Assembly (NCBI GenBank): GCA_964391325.1
Contig: CAYMJM010000009.1
Location: forward strand, 1-31,716
Origin: CAYMJM01 sp964391325
GTDB lineage: Bacteria; Patescibacteriota; Dojkabacteria; B142; JAFGMG01
Length of the DNA stretch: 31,716 nucleotides
Direction: 5' to 3'
Below are positions 31,026 to 31,716 of this stretch, piece after piece; positions within the stretch are counted from its first letter, which is position 1, and every line of letters starts with the position of its first letter. The notes under the pieces are model-generated. The model was not told where the DNA came from and searched no databases. It saw only the letters and a program-made list of their open reading frames with translations. Both the position numbers and the translations under genes were made by a program.

Positions 31026-31716
31026 TTCAAGACGTGATTTTTTGAAATATCACGTAAAGCCTCATACAGAGGGCTTATTTCCATGTTCGTAAGTTCGTAA
31101 TTTTTATATGTGGGTATGTTCGTAAACATACTTCCCAAAATATCCCTTCTTTGATCAAAGGTTGCAATTTCCCAGTATCGATCTATTTTTGCACCAAATT
31201 GGGCTAACATTCTAATTTGTGTCAGCAAATCATTGTAATCAATCTTTTCCTCATTTAATTCCATCTGAGCAAGCGTCTTTTTATCTTCTAAGTCAGACAA
31301 GACGGCTTTTAATGCGTTTTCGTCAAGCAATCCTTTCTTATGGTCTTTGTAAGAATCAAGTTTCTCTTTCTCAATCGCTTTTACTTTTCTTTCACATTCA
31401 TCAACTTTTTTACCTGCTTGAGCTTCTTGCTCTTCAAGTCGCCTACCAACAAACTCTCTCACAATTTCCATAACATCCTCACTAATCTGTAACGATTCTA
31501 AAGCTTTATAGAATGCTTTATGAACATCATCAGCCTTAATATTGACTGCACCATGCTTTTTATTTCTACAACAATAGTATAGATGCTTTTTTCCGCTCCC
31601 TCCTGTTGAGTAAGCAGCATAAAGCGGTTTGCTACATTCTGGGCAAGCAACAAAACCTTTATAAAGAAACTCAAGTTTTCCTTTTTCAACTTTTCTGATA
31701 TTACCTCTTGATTCCA
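31004..31716 (-). CDS. Large serine recombinase, C-terminal part (5' end beyond window)
   Basis: The frame enters at the right edge and continues without a stop to TGA at 31006-31004. It contains the recombinase zinc-ribbon: FVACPECSKPLYAAYS and, after a Gly-rich turn, HLYYCCRN. A long coiled-coil follows (residues with EQEAQAGKKVDECERKVKAIEKEK, quoted only for its charge pattern), then FDQRRDILGSMFTN, a hallmark end helix of large serine recombinases. Catalytic and recombinase domains lie off the window. The final seven residues (NGRDTRT) are encoded by the antisense strand of the tRNA. It is the integrase of an element to the right. Confidence 0.9.
   Translation of the reverse strand, partial: ESRGNIRKVEKGKLEFLYKGFVACPECSKPLYAAYSTGGSGKKHLYYCCRNKKHGAVNIKADDVHKAFYKALESLQISEDVMEIVREFVGRRLEEQEAQAGKKVDECERKVKAIEKEKLDSYKDHKKGLLDENALKAVLSDLEDKKTLAQMELNEEKIDYNDLLTQIRMLAQFGAKIDRYWEIATFDQRRDILGSMFTNIPTYKNYELTNMEISPLYEALRDISKNHVLNGRDTRT

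Noticed and set aside
31032..31055. Terminator hairpin after tRNA-Pro(CGG)
   Set aside because: ACGTGAT/ATCACGT pair around a 10-base loop, but no U-tract follows the stem and the region is coding for the recombinase; it could also be part of the attachment site.
1..31716. Recoded UGA (as in Gracilibacteria or Absconditabacteria)
   Set aside because: TGA acts as a stop for several genes here, for example at 29294-29296, at 10837-10839 and at the recombinase end, and all long frames are open under the standard bacterial code.

Overview
The window looks like the chromosome of a small-genome bacterium, most probably a member of the Candidate Phyla Radiation (Patescibacteria). It is AT-rich and uses TGA as a true stop (for example the 248-aa nucleotidyltransferase and the alpha/beta hydrolase-Nudix gene). 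Most start codons lack a clear Shine-Dalgarno sequence. MetK is short (319 aa), many genes are small orphans, and DUF5661-, DUF5665- and baeRF-type proteins are present. Phylum is inferred from gene character only; there is no rRNA to confirm it.

Layout. 1-1540 (minus): a cupin cut by the left edge and a GT2 glycosyltransferase. 1747-4387 (plus): an MscS channel, then a baeRF release-factor-like protein followed 10 bp later by a ribosome hibernation factor. 4415-8732: DUF5661, aldo/keto reductase, a small DUF5665 membrane protein, YggT, an S51 peptidase and MetK. 8868-10052: an anchored extracytoplasmic orphan. 10211-12568 (minus): a three-gene operon of an HD-like protein, an alpha/beta hydrolase-Nudix fusion and a C39-like cysteine peptidase. 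12737-18429 (minus): a small conserved protein, a nucleoside deoxyribosyltransferase-like protein, DUF711, two PNPOx-like flavin proteins around an orphan, and a secreted orphan. 18613-20438 (minus): an operon of a YqfO-like protein, a Nudix hydrolase and a DMT transporter broken by a frameshift in an A6 run. 20741-24288: a CheD-like small protein, an ASCH protein, orphans, a type-1 cupredoxin and a membrane protein. 24318-29813: SRAP, a DMT transporter, an ANT(6)-like nucleotidyltransferase, a lycopene-cyclase-like membrane protein, a second Cys/His CheD-like candidate, another nucleotidyltransferase and a VOC protein. 29954-30565: two small ORFs whose starts look abnormal. 30657-31025: three tRNA genes (Pro-TGG, Gln-TTG, Pro-CGG). 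31004 to the right edge: the C-terminal part of a large serine recombinase.

Three things stand out. First, a family of nested palindromic intergenic elements (at least eight) shares GAACTGACA/TCGAGAAC-type modules and is often bracketed by outer inverted repeats; none interrupts a recognisable gene. Second, the large serine recombinase ends inside the 3' end of tRNA-Pro(CGG), the only tRNA here with an encoded CCA, so the left boundary of an integrated element probably lies at about 31004-31025. Third, two unlinked small proteins carry a CheD/CNF-like Cys...His signature. Two promoters, at 21555 and 28519, share a nearly identical 20-bp palindromic extended -10 box.

Most genes are on the minus strand in short runs of one to three. 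There is no CRISPR array, rRNA or recognisable intact transposase.
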